A stretch of 64,000 nt of DNA from Candidatus Amarobacter glycogenicus (GTDB lineage: Bacteria; Chloroflexota; Dehalococcoidia; Tepidiformales; Tepidiformaceae): NCBI GenBank assembly GCA_016719395.1, contig JADJZF010000007.1:238455-302454 (forward strand), written 5' to 3'. Within the stretch, counting starts at the first letter, position 1, and each line of letters opens with the position of its first letter. The translations under genes were made by a program, and so were the position numbers. The notes beneath the pieces were generated by a model. The model was not told the DNA's origin, ran no database searches, and was given only the letters and a program-made list of their open reading frames with translations. Below are positions 41,448 through 49,755 of the stretch, piece by piece.

Positions 41448-42980
41448 ATGCGGACCATCCTTTCCCGCACTCATAAAGATCAGGCCGGACAGGCGTTGCC
41501 TCTGTTCGGCATTATGGTGTTTGTCTTGCTCGGCTTCGTCGCCATGAGCATCGACGTCGGACGTTACGTCTGGGCCCGCACCTCCATGCAGGCCGGCGTC
41601 GATGCCGCGGCTATCGCCGCCGCCCAGGACATGCCCAACGTCGCACAGGCCGAAGCGACAGCCGCGGATTACTGGATCGACAACTCCGGCTTCATCCAGA
41701 GCCAGGGCGAGAACGTCACCTTCGCGGTCTCGTATCCGCCCGGGAATAAGCGCCTGCGCGTCGCCGCCCAGGCCGACATCCCCACCTGGTTCGCCAGGCT
41801 CTTCGGGGTCGACCACTGGACCGTTTCCGCCGAAGGCGATGCCGAGGCCCAGGTGCTCGATATCGCCATGGTCCTCGATATCTCGGGGTCCATGTGTTAC
41901 GACTCCCCAGGCGTCATGCACTCGGAGTCTTCGGAAAACGTCCTCATGAGCCCCGGCCACGCTTCTGGCACGCGTCCCACTGTGGCAACCGCCATCCCCG
42001 GCGCCACCGCCGGCTCGATCGTCATCACGCTCTCCAGCAACTCCATCTTCAACAGCACGAACTCGTCCACCAACAACACGAACTTCGGCTACAGCAGCAC
42101 CAACCGCTACCACCAGCAAACGATCTCCGGCCGGACCGGGATCATCGCCATCTTCGCCAACGGGAGTTCGGGCCCGTACGAACTCTTCGACATCAGCGCC
42201 ATCGGCCCCGGGGCCAACCAGCTCACCGTTACCCGCGCCCAGACGAACAACTGGACCAGCACGGCGACCACCCAGATGGCCCACTCGGTCGGCGCCGAGG
42301 TCTGGGCCAACCGGACCGGCTGCGACAAGGCAGCCCGGAGCACCACCGTCCCCTACCAGATCGATCCCTTCGATGGGACGATCTCCGCAGCCGAGTACTT
42401 TACGACCCTGTTCGACCCCGCATACGACAAGATCGGCGTCGCCAAGTACTCCACCAACACGACCAACGCCCAATCGCTGACCAGCAGCCTCTCGGGCGTG
42501 AAGACCACCATTCACAACTTCGTGCCACCTTCCGGTTCGACAAACATCGCCGGGGGGCTCGCCGCTGGACGTCTCATCCTGGATGGGGCGGGAAAGAGAG
42601 CGAACGCCGTCCGCGTCCTCGTCCTCTTGACCGACGGTATCGCCAACTATGTCTGTGGCTCGGATTCCGCTTACTCGACCGGGGACTACAACTCCGTCCC
42701 CTGCAGCAGCACCTACAGTTCTTCGGGAAGCGCCGAAAGTCACGCCTACTCAGAGGCTGTCCGCGCCACCAACGCACAGATCATGATCTTCACGATCGGA
42801 CTGGGCAACGGTGTGAACGCGGCCTTCCTGGAACGCATCGCCGATGGCGGGACGGCGGGCGTCGGCCCTTGCCAGGAAAATGAAGACGGCTGCCGGTATT
42901 ACTTCGCGCCAACACCCGCTCAGCTCGACGAAGCCTTCGAGGCCATCGCCGAACAGACCCACATTGCCCTCGTGAAGTAA
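41448..42980 (+). CDS. tadG: TadG-like protein with von Willebrand A domain
   Basis: A 510-residue secreted or membrane-anchored minor pilus component. The N-terminal TadG-type hydrophobic segment (about 12-35) has GQALPLFGIMVFVLLGF, followed by the alanine-rich DAAAIAAAQ helix. The vWA MIDAS motif DISGSM is at 144-149 and a second motif LLTDG ends at 397. Between them, residues about 155-290 are an Asn/Ser/Thr-rich insert that interrupts the vWA fold early. A GGGAGG precedes the ATG by about 8 nt. Confidence 0.88.
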   Translation: MRTILSRTHKDQAGQALPLFGIMVFVLLGFVAMSIDVGRYVWARTSMQAGVDAAAIAAAQDMPNVAQAEATAADYWIDNSGFIQSQGENVTFAVSYPPGNKRLRVAAQADIPTWFARLFGVDHWTVSAEGDAEAQVLDIAMVLDISGSMCYDSPGVMHSESSENVLMSPGHASGTRPTVATAIPGATAGSIVITLSSNSIFNSTNSSTNNTNFGYSSTNRYHQQTISGRTGIIAIFANGSSGPYELFDISAIGPGANQLTVTRAQTNNWTSTATTQMAHSVGAEVWANRTGCDKAARSTTVPYQIDPFDGTISAAEYFTTLFDPAYDKIGVAKYSTNTTNAQSLTSSLSGVKTTIHNFVPPSGSTNIAGGLAAGRLILDGAGKRANAVRVLVLLTDGIANYVCGSDSAYSTGDYNSVPCSSTYSSSGSAESHAYSEAVRATNAQIMIFTIGLGNGVNAAFLERIADGGTAGVGPCQENEDGCRYYFAPTPAQLDEAFEAIAEQTHIALVK

Positions 42981-43006
42981 CACCCGGGGGCCCATCCGCA
43001 ACCACC

Positions 43007-43064
43007 GCGAACCCCGCCCCGGCTTCCCCTACGAAGCTCGGACCAGGCGGGGTTCCGCTTTCTC
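43007..43064 (+). terminator. Terminator between tadG-like and cpaB
   Basis: AACCCCGCC (43010-43018) pairs with GGCGGGGTT (43046-43054), with a smaller GCTTC/GAAGC stem inside, then TTTCTCC. It divides the pilin-like genes from the assembly genes. Confidence 0.7.
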
Positions 43065-43086
43065 CGTCAACAGGGTTAACCCGGCC

Positions 43087-43114
43087 TGTAGGAACCCGGT
43101 TAGACCGCCGATAT
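43087..43114 (+). promoter_or_regulatory. Second sigma-28/WhiG-like -10 candidate, upstream of cpaB
   Basis: GCCGATAT at 43107-43114 closely fits the GCCGATAA -10 of FliA/WhiG promoters. The only -35-like element is TGTA 16 bp upstream, which is weak. It is 27 bp before the cpaB start, after the terminator. Confidence 0.35.
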
Positions 43115-43141
43115 AGCAAGGGAAAGGGGAGGAGTAGCACT

Positions 43142-44035
43142 GTGAACCGTACTATCGCGGCTGCTTCAAGCAGTTCTTCTCGTAATCGTGGCGTCCTTCT
43201 ACTGGCCGCCGTCTTTGGCATCCTGAGCGCGATGCTCATGTTCGCGTTCCTCAACAGCCGGGGCGGCGACAATGGCATCGATGAACAGCTCAACTCCGGC
43301 GCCGGCGCCGAAACCGTCGTCGTTGTCACCCGGAACGTGAACGTCGGCGAAAAGATTACCGCCGACATGCTCGGCACCAAGACCATGCCCGCCGCGGCGC
43401 TCGTCGATGGCCACATCAAGGATAGCGAGGCGACCACCCTCGTTGGCCAGGTAGCCGTTGCTCCCCTCTACTCCGGCGAACAGGTCCTGACCTCCAAGAT
43501 CAGCACCTACGAAGGCCAGAACACCATCGCCTGGAAAGTCCCCGATGGTATGCGTGCACTCGGCCTCATGGTCCCCCATGAAGCGTGGATTGCCGGCGGC
43601 CTCCCGCAGCCCGGCGACATGATCGACATCCTCGGCATCACCGCCTTCGTCACCGTCGACCCACTGACCGGCCAGGAACGCCCGGACCTCCTCGCGGGCT
43701 ACATCGCCCAGAACGTCCAGGTCCTCGCCGTCGCCCAGTCCGTCGTCAAGACGGTCCCGAAGATCGCTACCGACAAGAATTCCAGCGGCGCCGCCGCCGT
43801 CAGCGCCAACGCCGGCGCCCAGGCCGTCGCCACCGGCGATGAGACCGGCACCTACGAAAAGTCGATCTCCATCACGATCGCCCTTCCGCCGGACCTCGTA
43901 GCCAAGGTCGCCCTCATCGATGCGATGGAGGACGACGTCGCCCAGTACCGCATCCTCCCGCGCCAGAAGGGCGATGCGGACCCGATCTCTGGCAAGACCA
44001 CCTACAAGTACGAAGACATCTTCCCGGCACGCTAA
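43142..44035 (+). CDS. cpaB: Flp pilus assembly protein CpaB/RcpC
   Basis: A 297-residue protein with one N-terminal span (about 17-36) and an extracytoplasmic SAF domain (VVVVTRNVNVGEKITADML, about 58-77) followed by the RcpC/CpaB domain. It opens at a GTG with GGGGAGGAG about 8 nt upstream. First gene of the assembly operon cpaB-tadZ-tadA-tadB-tadC. Confidence 0.92.
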   Translation: MNRTIAAASSSSSRNRGVLLLAAVFGILSAMLMFAFLNSRGGDNGIDEQLNSGAGAETVVVVTRNVNVGEKITADMLGTKTMPAAALVDGHIKDSEATTLVGQVAVAPLYSGEQVLTSKISTYEGQNTIAWKVPDGMRALGLMVPHEAWIAGGLPQPGDMIDILGITAFVTVDPLTGQERPDLLAGYIAQNVQVLAVAQSVVKTVPKIATDKNSSGAAAVSANAGAQAVATGDETGTYEKSISITIALPPDLVAKVALIDAMEDDVAQYRILPRQKGDADPISGKTTYKYEDIFPAR

Positions 44036-44165
44036 CCCGGCGGGGAAATCCAATCACGAGTAGTTGCCACCCGCCACGGGTGGCGACTACGCCAGCCCAA
44101 GCATCAGAAAGCGACAGCAAGGCCCCCGGCGGTCCCTGGGGTGCGAGACGGTGGAGGAACAACAC

Positions 44166-45380
44166 ATGGCACGGGTACCGCAACTGATTGTGGTGGATCC
44201 GGACCGCGAAAGCTCGGCCGAGATGGCGAAAACCCTCTCGATGCTCGGCTTCCAGGTCCTCGCAACCGCCGGATACGGCGTGGAAGCGTTCACGCTCTGC
44301 TTCCAGATGCGCCCGGACCTCGTCCTCATGCGCATCGAAGAGCCCCTGGTCCGCCCGGTCCAGACGCTCTCCCGCATAAACGACGGCCTCCCGGACCTGC
44401 CCATCATCGTCTTCTCCACCGAGGCCAACATCCGCCTCATGCGCCAGTCCATGGTTGGCGGCGCTTCGGATTACATCCAGGAACCGTGCACTCCCGAAGA
44501 ACTCGAGAACTCGATCATGAAGGTCCTCGAGAAGAAGGAGCGCGAAGCTGCCAGGCGCCGCGGCGAACTCGCCGACCCGGTCGCCCAGGGGACCATCATC
44601 ACCGTCTTCGGCGCCAAGGGCGGCATCGGCAAAACCACCATTGCCTCCAACCTCGCCGTCGCGCTCGCCAGCGAAGCACACCAGACGGTCGCTCTCGTCG
44701 ATATGGACACGCGCTTCGGCGATGTCGCCATCACCATGGACATCCCGGTCGAACGCTCCATCGCCGATCTCGCCCGCAACCTGGAAAACGTCGACCGCAA
44801 CAGCCTGCGCGACTATCTCGTGGTGCACGAATCCGGGGTCCACATCCTCCCCGCTCCAACCCGGCCGAGCGACTGGCGAAACCTTAGCTCCAGCCACATC
44901 CGCGATGTCGTCGATGTGCTCTCACAAACGCATGACTTCGTCATCCTCGATACCCCCGGTACGTTCAACGAGATCGTCGCCGCCGCCATCGAAGTTGGGA
45001 CGATGATCCTCCTCATCACGACCCTCGATATGGCGTCCATCAAGGACACGGTCCTCGCCCTCGAAATGCTTCATGAGCGCTTCGGCGATGACGACGAACG
45101 CATCAAGGTCGTCCTCAACCGCGCCGGCATGGATACCGGCGTCCGCGAGAAAGACGTCGAGCGCACCCTCGACACCGAGCTCTGGTGGAAGATCCCCCAG
45201 GACAACGAAGTCGTGAAGGCCGCCCAACTCGGCCGCCCGATCGTCATGAGCCGGCCCAACAGCCGCGTATCCCTCGAAATCCGCGAAATCGCCCGCGCGC
45301 TCGCCGGCATCCGGCAGCGTTCCAAGGCCCAGCGCAAGGGCGGCTTCAACCTGGGCCGCCTCTTCAAGAAAAGCGCCTAA
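44166..45380 (+). CDS. tadZ: TadZ/CpaE pilus localisation ATPase
   Basis: A 404-residue protein. An N-terminal receiver-like domain (about 5-125) is followed by a MinD/ParA-type ATPase. The deviant Walker A GAKGGIGKT is at 149-157, and Walker B is in the HDFVILDTPG segment. In the receiver-like domain the phosphoacceptor Asp position is not obvious, as in atypical TadZ receivers. It positions the pilus machine at the membrane. The ATG at 44166 has GGAGG upstream. Confidence 0.93.
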   Translation: MARVPQLIVVDPDRESSAEMAKTLSMLGFQVLATAGYGVEAFTLCFQMRPDLVLMRIEEPLVRPVQTLSRINDGLPDLPIIVFSTEANIRLMRQSMVGGASDYIQEPCTPEELENSIMKVLEKKEREAARRRGELADPVAQGTIITVFGAKGGIGKTTIASNLAVALASEAHQTVALVDMDTRFGDVAITMDIPVERSIADLARNLENVDRNSLRDYLVVHESGVHILPAPTRPSDWRNLSSSHIRDVVDVLSQTHDFVILDTPGTFNEIVAAAIEVGTMILLITTLDMASIKDTVLALEMLHERFGDDDERIKVVLNRAGMDTGVREKDVERTLDTELWWKIPQDNEVVKAAQLGRPIVMSRPNSRVSLEIREIARALAGIRQRSKAQRKGGFNLGRLFKKSA

Positions 45381-45402
45381 CTCAAAGACGAGGTGACTGA
45401 TC

Positions 45403-47085
45403 ATGGCTGATGACTTCCGCGAACGCCGTGCCTCGGGCGACGACGAACGGCCTGCCTTCGGCTGGTCCGGTGCCCGCCGCCGTCTCGCCGGCGACCAGGC
45501 CGCCGGTCCTCCCCAACCCGCGGATTCCAACGAGGAATCCCCTCCGCCCTCGGGCGAACAGACCGCTCGCCTGCGCCCTTCGGGCCAGCTCCAGCGCCCG
45601 GCCCCCCAGGGCCGCTCGTGGGGCGACGTCGAAGCCGTGCCCCCGCCTCCGCCCGGCATCCCTGGCCAGGCGCGCATGAGCGCTCTGCGCAACGCAGGCG
45701 CCCAGCAACCCCAGCAGCCCGCACCCGCGACACAACGCCCCGAAGCCCCCGCGCGCCCCGAGCCCATGCGCCTCGAACGCCGCATCGAAGCCGTCTCCGG
45801 CGCCAAGGGCGCCAACACCCAGGCCGAAGCCGCAAAGATCCGGCTGCACGAACTCCTCATCGAAGAGCTCGAACACGGCGCCCTTGAGGGCCTCGCCCCG
45901 GAACAACAGCGCGATGCCGTCATGAAGGCCGCCCGTGAGCTCCTCCAGCAGGAAGGCATCCAGCTCGGTGGCGCCAGCCGCGAGGAACTCCTCGAAGCCG
46001 TCGCCGACGAAGCCCTCGGCCTCGGGCCCCTCGAACCTCTCCTCCGTGACCCGTCCATCTCGGAAGTCATGGTCAACGACATCGACAAGGTCTACTTCGA
46101 ACGCGAAGGTCGCATCTTCCGCAGCCCCGTCCGCTTCCGCGACAAAGCCCACGTCATGCGCATCATCGAGCGCATCGTCGCGCCGCTCGGCCGCCGAATC
46201 GACGAGTCCAGCCCGATGGTCGATGCCCGCCTGCCCGATGGCTCCCGCGTCAACATCACCATCCCGCCGGCCTCACCCAAGGCCCCCAGCGTCACCATCC
46301 GGAAGTTCCGCGCCGACAAGATGCGCATGGCCGACCTCATCGCCGTTGGCGCGCTCAGCGAAGCCACCGCCGAGTTCCTTGCCATGTGCGTCCGCGCCCA
46401 CATGAACATCATCATCAGCGGCGGTACCGGCACCGGTAAGACCACCATGCTCAACGCCCTCTCGGCGTTCATCCCCAACACCGAACGAATCGTCACCATC
46501 GAAGACCCTTCCGAACTGCGCCTCCAGCAAGACCACGTCATCACCCTCGAAGCTCGCCCTGCCAGCATCGAAGGCAAGAACCAGATCAAGCAGCGCGACC
46601 TCGTCAGGAACTGCCTCCGCATGCGCCCCGACCGCATCATCGTCGGTGAGGTCCGCGGCGAAGAAGCCTTCGACATGCTCCAGGCCATGAACACCGGCCA
46701 CGACGGCTCGGTCTCAACGATTCACGCGAACAACCCGCGCGAAGCCCTCGCCCGAATGGAGAACATGGTGCTCATGGCCGGCATGGAACTCCCATCCCGC
46801 GCCATCCGCGAACAGGTCGCCAGCGCCATCCACCTCTTCATCCAGATCAGCCGCCTCCAGGACGGCTCCCGCAAGGTCACTCACGTCACCGAAGTCAGCG
46901 GAATGGAAGGGGACACCATCACCCTCCAGGACATCTTCCTCTTCAAGCTCGACCGCGTTGATGAGGACGGCAAAGTCCACGGCGCGATGAAGCCCACCGG
47001 CATCCGCCCCGGCTTCGTCCACAAGTTCGCCATCGCCGGCATCGAACTGCCCAACACCCTCTTCGGGTCCCCGGAAGGCTGGTAG
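45403..47085 (+). CDS. tadA: TadA/CpaF secretion ATPase
   Basis: A 560-residue hexameric ATPase that powers Tad pilus assembly. A Pro/Arg-rich, probably disordered N-terminal region covers about 1-125. The catalytic core has Walker A GGTGTGKT at 340-347, the Asp/His boxes and GEVRGEEAFDMLQAMNTGHDG as Walker B and His box. The long disordered extension is unusual next to short TadA proteins. Cytoplasmic. Confidence 0.95.
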   Translation: MADDFRERRASGDDERPAFGWSGARRRLAGDQAAGPPQPADSNEESPPPSGEQTARLRPSGQLQRPAPQGRSWGDVEAVPPPPPGIPGQARMSALRNAGAQQPQQPAPATQRPEAPARPEPMRLERRIEAVSGAKGANTQAEAAKIRLHELLIEELEHGALEGLAPEQQRDAVMKAARELLQQEGIQLGGASREELLEAVADEALGLGPLEPLLRDPSISEVMVNDIDKVYFEREGRIFRSPVRFRDKAHVMRIIERIVAPLGRRIDESSPMVDARLPDGSRVNITIPPASPKAPSVTIRKFRADKMRMADLIAVGALSEATAEFLAMCVRAHMNIIISGGTGTGKTTMLNALSAFIPNTERIVTIEDPSELRLQQDHVITLEARPASIEGKNQIKQRDLVRNCLRMRPDRIIVGEVRGEEAFDMLQAMNTGHDGSVSTIHANNPREALARMENMVLMAGMELPSRAIREQVASAIHLFIQISRLQDGSRKVTHVTEVSGMEGDTITLQDIFLFKLDRVDEDGKVHGAMKPTGIRPGFVHKFAIAGIELPNTLFGSPEGW

Positions 47086-47089
47086 ACCA

Positions 47090-48046
47090 ATGCTGATGAT
47101 CCTCGCCGCACTCTGCGCTGGCGCGTTCGCCACCACCGGTGTCCTCTGGTTCTCCGGGGCCGGCGGAGCCAGCGCCCTCGCTTCAGCCCGCCTCAACAAG
47201 CTCCGGGAAGCCGAAGCTTCGCTCCCCACCGCCGACACCAAGACCAGCCTCCGCAGGCGTGGTTCGGTGAACTTCGCCGGCATCACGCTCCTTTCCGGCA
47301 CCCTCGCCGCCAATTGGACCAAAGACCTCGAACGCGCCGGACTCACACTCAACGCGAAGGAATACCTCGTCCTTCGCATCGTGATCTCGGTCGTACTCAC
47401 CACGCTCCTCCTCGCAGTTGCGCCAATCCCGCTCCTCGCCTTCGCCGGATTGCCCCTGGGCTTCTTCGCGACGGGCTTCTGGCTCAAGCGCCGCAAGATC
47501 TCCCGCCTCCATAAGATGGAGGCCCAGCTCGTCGAGCTTCTTCAGATGCTCTCCAGCGGGCTCCGGGCCGGCTTCGGCCTCCTCCAGGCACTCGAAGCCG
47601 CAGGCGAGCAGACCCAGGCGCCACTCCAGACCGAGATTCGCCGAACCCTTCGCGATACGGCCATGGGCGCGAGCGTCGAACAAGCGCTCACTTCGCTCAA
47701 CGACCGTGTCGGCAGTCCCGACTTCGATATCGTGATTACCGCCATCCTCATCCAGCGGTCGGTCGGCGGTAACCTCGCCGAAATCCTTGATAACGTCGCC
47801 AACACCATGCGCGAACGCGAGCGCATCCGCGGCGAAATCCGCACCCTCACCTCGCAACAGCGCCTCACCGGCTACGTCATCGGCGGTATCCCGATCGGCC
47901 TCCTCCTCGTCTTCATGATGATCAGCCCCGAGTTCACCTCACTCCTCTTCACCGACCCGCTCGGCCGAATGCTGCTCGGCGCGGCCGCCGTCTCCGAAGT
48001 CCTTGGCTTCGCCGTCATCCAGAAGATCGTGAATATCGAGATTTAG
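47090..48046 (+). CDS. tadB: TadB inner-membrane platform protein
   Basis: A 318-residue type II secretion F-domain protein with an N-terminal span, two central spans (about 95-130) and a C-terminal span (about 265-290). The F domain shows the GLRAGFGLLQALEAAGEQ segment and TLTSQQRLTGYVIGGIP. It lies 4 bp after tadA and 2 bp before tadC, so it is translationally coupled. Confidence 0.93.
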   Translation: MLMILAALCAGAFATTGVLWFSGAGGASALASARLNKLREAEASLPTADTKTSLRRRGSVNFAGITLLSGTLAANWTKDLERAGLTLNAKEYLVLRIVISVVLTTLLLAVAPIPLLAFAGLPLGFFATGFWLKRRKISRLHKMEAQLVELLQMLSSGLRAGFGLLQALEAAGEQTQAPLQTEIRRTLRDTAMGASVEQALTSLNDRVGSPDFDIVITAILIQRSVGGNLAEILDNVANTMRERERIRGEIRTLTSQQRLTGYVIGGIPIGLLLVFMMISPEFTSLLFTDPLGRMLLGAAAVSEVLGFAVIQKIVNIEI

Positions 48047-48048
48047 CC

Positions 48049-48954
48049 ATGCCTGCAATTGTCGCAATCAGTACCTTCATCACCGTGACCCTCATGATCT
48101 ACGGCCTCCTCCATCGCGCCGCCGACGGCGGCGGGATGGACGTGCGTCTCGGCGGACTGCGCTACGCTCGCCCTGCCAAGGACGCCCTCCCGGACCCAGA
48201 CGCCGCCTTCACCCAGCGCGTCATCCGGCCGATCATGCAGGGCCTCTCCCGCCGTGCCAACGGAATCCTTCCCTCCTCCGTGTCCGAACGCCTCGAAAAA
48301 ACGATGGTCCAGGCGGGCATGAAGATGAAGCCGGGCCAGTTCCTGCTCATCTGCGGTGTCACCGCTGGCGTCCTCCCGATCCTCGCCACCCTGTACATGG
48401 CGAGCATGGGCCAGTCCTTCAAGATGATTCTCGGCGCCTTCGGTGTCGCGACCGCCATGGGCATCTACGGGCCGCGCGTCATGCTCCTGGGCCGCGTCAA
48501 GCGCCGCCAGAAGGAAATCTGGCGTTCGCTCCCGGACGCGTTCGACCTCATCACCGCCTCAGTCGAAGCCGGCCTCGGCATCGATGCCGCATTCACCCGC
48601 GTCATCGAAAAAGTCCACGGCCCCTTCTGCGAAGAACTTACCCGCACCATGCGCGAGGTTCAGATGGGCCGGGCTCGCCGCGACGCCTTCATCGATATGG
48701 CCGACCGCACGGGCGTCGATGAACTCCGCCAGCTCATCAACGCCGTCGTCCAGGCGGAAGCCATGGGCATCAGCATCGGCGGCGTCATTCGCGTCCAGCC
48801 CGGCGTCATCCGCACGAAGCGCCGCCAGAAAGCCGAAGAACAGGCCTTCAAGGCCCCCATCAAGATGGTCTTCCCACTCGTCTTCTTCATCTTCCCCGCG
48901 ATCATGATCGTCATCGGTGGGCCCGCCATCATCCAGTTGAAGAACAACCTCTAA
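48049..48954 (+). CDS. tadC: TadC inner-membrane platform protein
   Basis: A 301-residue second T2SSF-domain protein, partner of TadB. The F domain has LPDAFDLITASVEAGLGIDAA and the IRVQPGVIRTKRRQKAEEQAFKAPIKMVFP segment that ends TadC proteins, followed by the final span. Last gene of the assembly operon; a hairpin terminator follows. Confidence 0.93.
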   Translation: MPAIVAISTFITVTLMIYGLLHRAADGGGMDVRLGGLRYARPAKDALPDPDAAFTQRVIRPIMQGLSRRANGILPSSVSERLEKTMVQAGMKMKPGQFLLICGVTAGVLPILATLYMASMGQSFKMILGAFGVATAMGIYGPRVMLLGRVKRRQKEIWRSLPDAFDLITASVEAGLGIDAAFTRVIEKVHGPFCEELTRTMREVQMGRARRDAFIDMADRTGVDELRQLINAVVQAEAMGISIGGVIRVQPGVIRTKRRQKAEEQAFKAPIKMVFPLVFFIFPAIMIVIGGPAIIQLKNNL

Positions 48955-48976
48955 GCGCCCTCGCCCCGCGAAAGAA

Positions 48977-49017
48977 CCAGCAGGCCTTCACGCACGTGAG
49001 GGCCTGTTGGCGTTTCC
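48977..49017. terminator. Terminator between tadC and the prepilin peptidase
   Basis: CCAGCAGGCC (48977-48986) pairs with 49001-49010 (one G-U), with partial extension into the loop, then CGTTTCC. The convergent peptidase gene ends at 49018, so it may serve both. Confidence 0.75.
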
Positions 49018-49722
49018 TTACCGGAGAGACGGAAAGAGCAGGGCAAGCGCCGCACCTGCCGCCAGGTAGGGTCCGTAGCTGAACGTCGCGCCGCGCCCGT
49101 GCCTCACCAGCATCACAACTGCGACCAGTCCGCCAAGCAGGATGCCGTATACCACCGCCGGGAACACTCCCGGCCACCCGATCATCGCGCCCATCAGGAT
49201 GATCAGTTTCCCGTCGCCGATTCCCAATCCCAGCCCCCCTCCCCCGAGCAACACGCCAAAGCCGACAAGTGCCATCGCCGCGACAACCCCGGCGCCCGCG
49301 CCCAGCAGCATCTCGCCCACAGTGCGGTCCGGCCAGGCCCAACAGAGCGCGAGTGCCACGGCGAACGCCGGGTACGTCAGGGTGTTCGGGATTCGGCGCC
49401 GATCGAAGTCCGTGCTGCTCAGCGCCACCAGGACCAGCAGGCAGGCGGCCGTCAGAAGGGCCGGCCCGGCCTCGTAGAAGTCCGGCCGCAAGGCCAGCGC
49501 CAACGACACCGCCGCGGCGGTCATCGCGAACAGGCGGAGTCCCAGGAGTTTTCGGCCTGTGGCTGCTTGCGTCCGGTACTGCGGCTCCGAGTAGAGCACG
49601 TGCTGCACACCCGGGAACACCCACCCGAACCCGGCGCCAACAGCGGCAGCTCCCGCCATCCAGAGTGCATCCATCGCCGTGACTATCCCCAGTGCCGGCG
49701 CTATCGGCAATCTGATAGCCAC
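49018..49722 (-). CDS. tadV: A24-type prepilin peptidase (TadV/CpaA-like)
   Basis: A 234-residue polytopic membrane protease that processes Flp pilin and pseudopilins. The two catalytic Asp are in STDFDRRRIPN and GIGDGKLI. The hydrophobic segments number about seven. It lacks the large N-terminal methylase domain of PilD (the first ~80 residues only partly resemble it). The ATG at 49674 is an alternative start, giving 218 residues. It converges on the tad operon it serves. Confidence 0.88.
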   Translation of the reverse strand: MAIRLPIAPALGIVTAMDALWMAGAAAVGAGFGWVFPGVQHVLYSEPQYRTQAATGRKLLGLRLFAMTAAAVSLALALRPDFYEAGPALLTAACLLVLVALSSTDFDRRRIPNTLTYPAFAVALALCWAWPDRTVGEMLLGAGAGVVAAMALVGFGVLLGGGGLGLGIGDGKLIILMGAMIGWPGVFPAVVYGILLGGLVAVVMLVRHGRGATFSYGPYLAAGAALALLFPSLR

Positions 49723-49755
49723 CGTAAACTCCGGCCATCCTGCACGGAGTCACGG

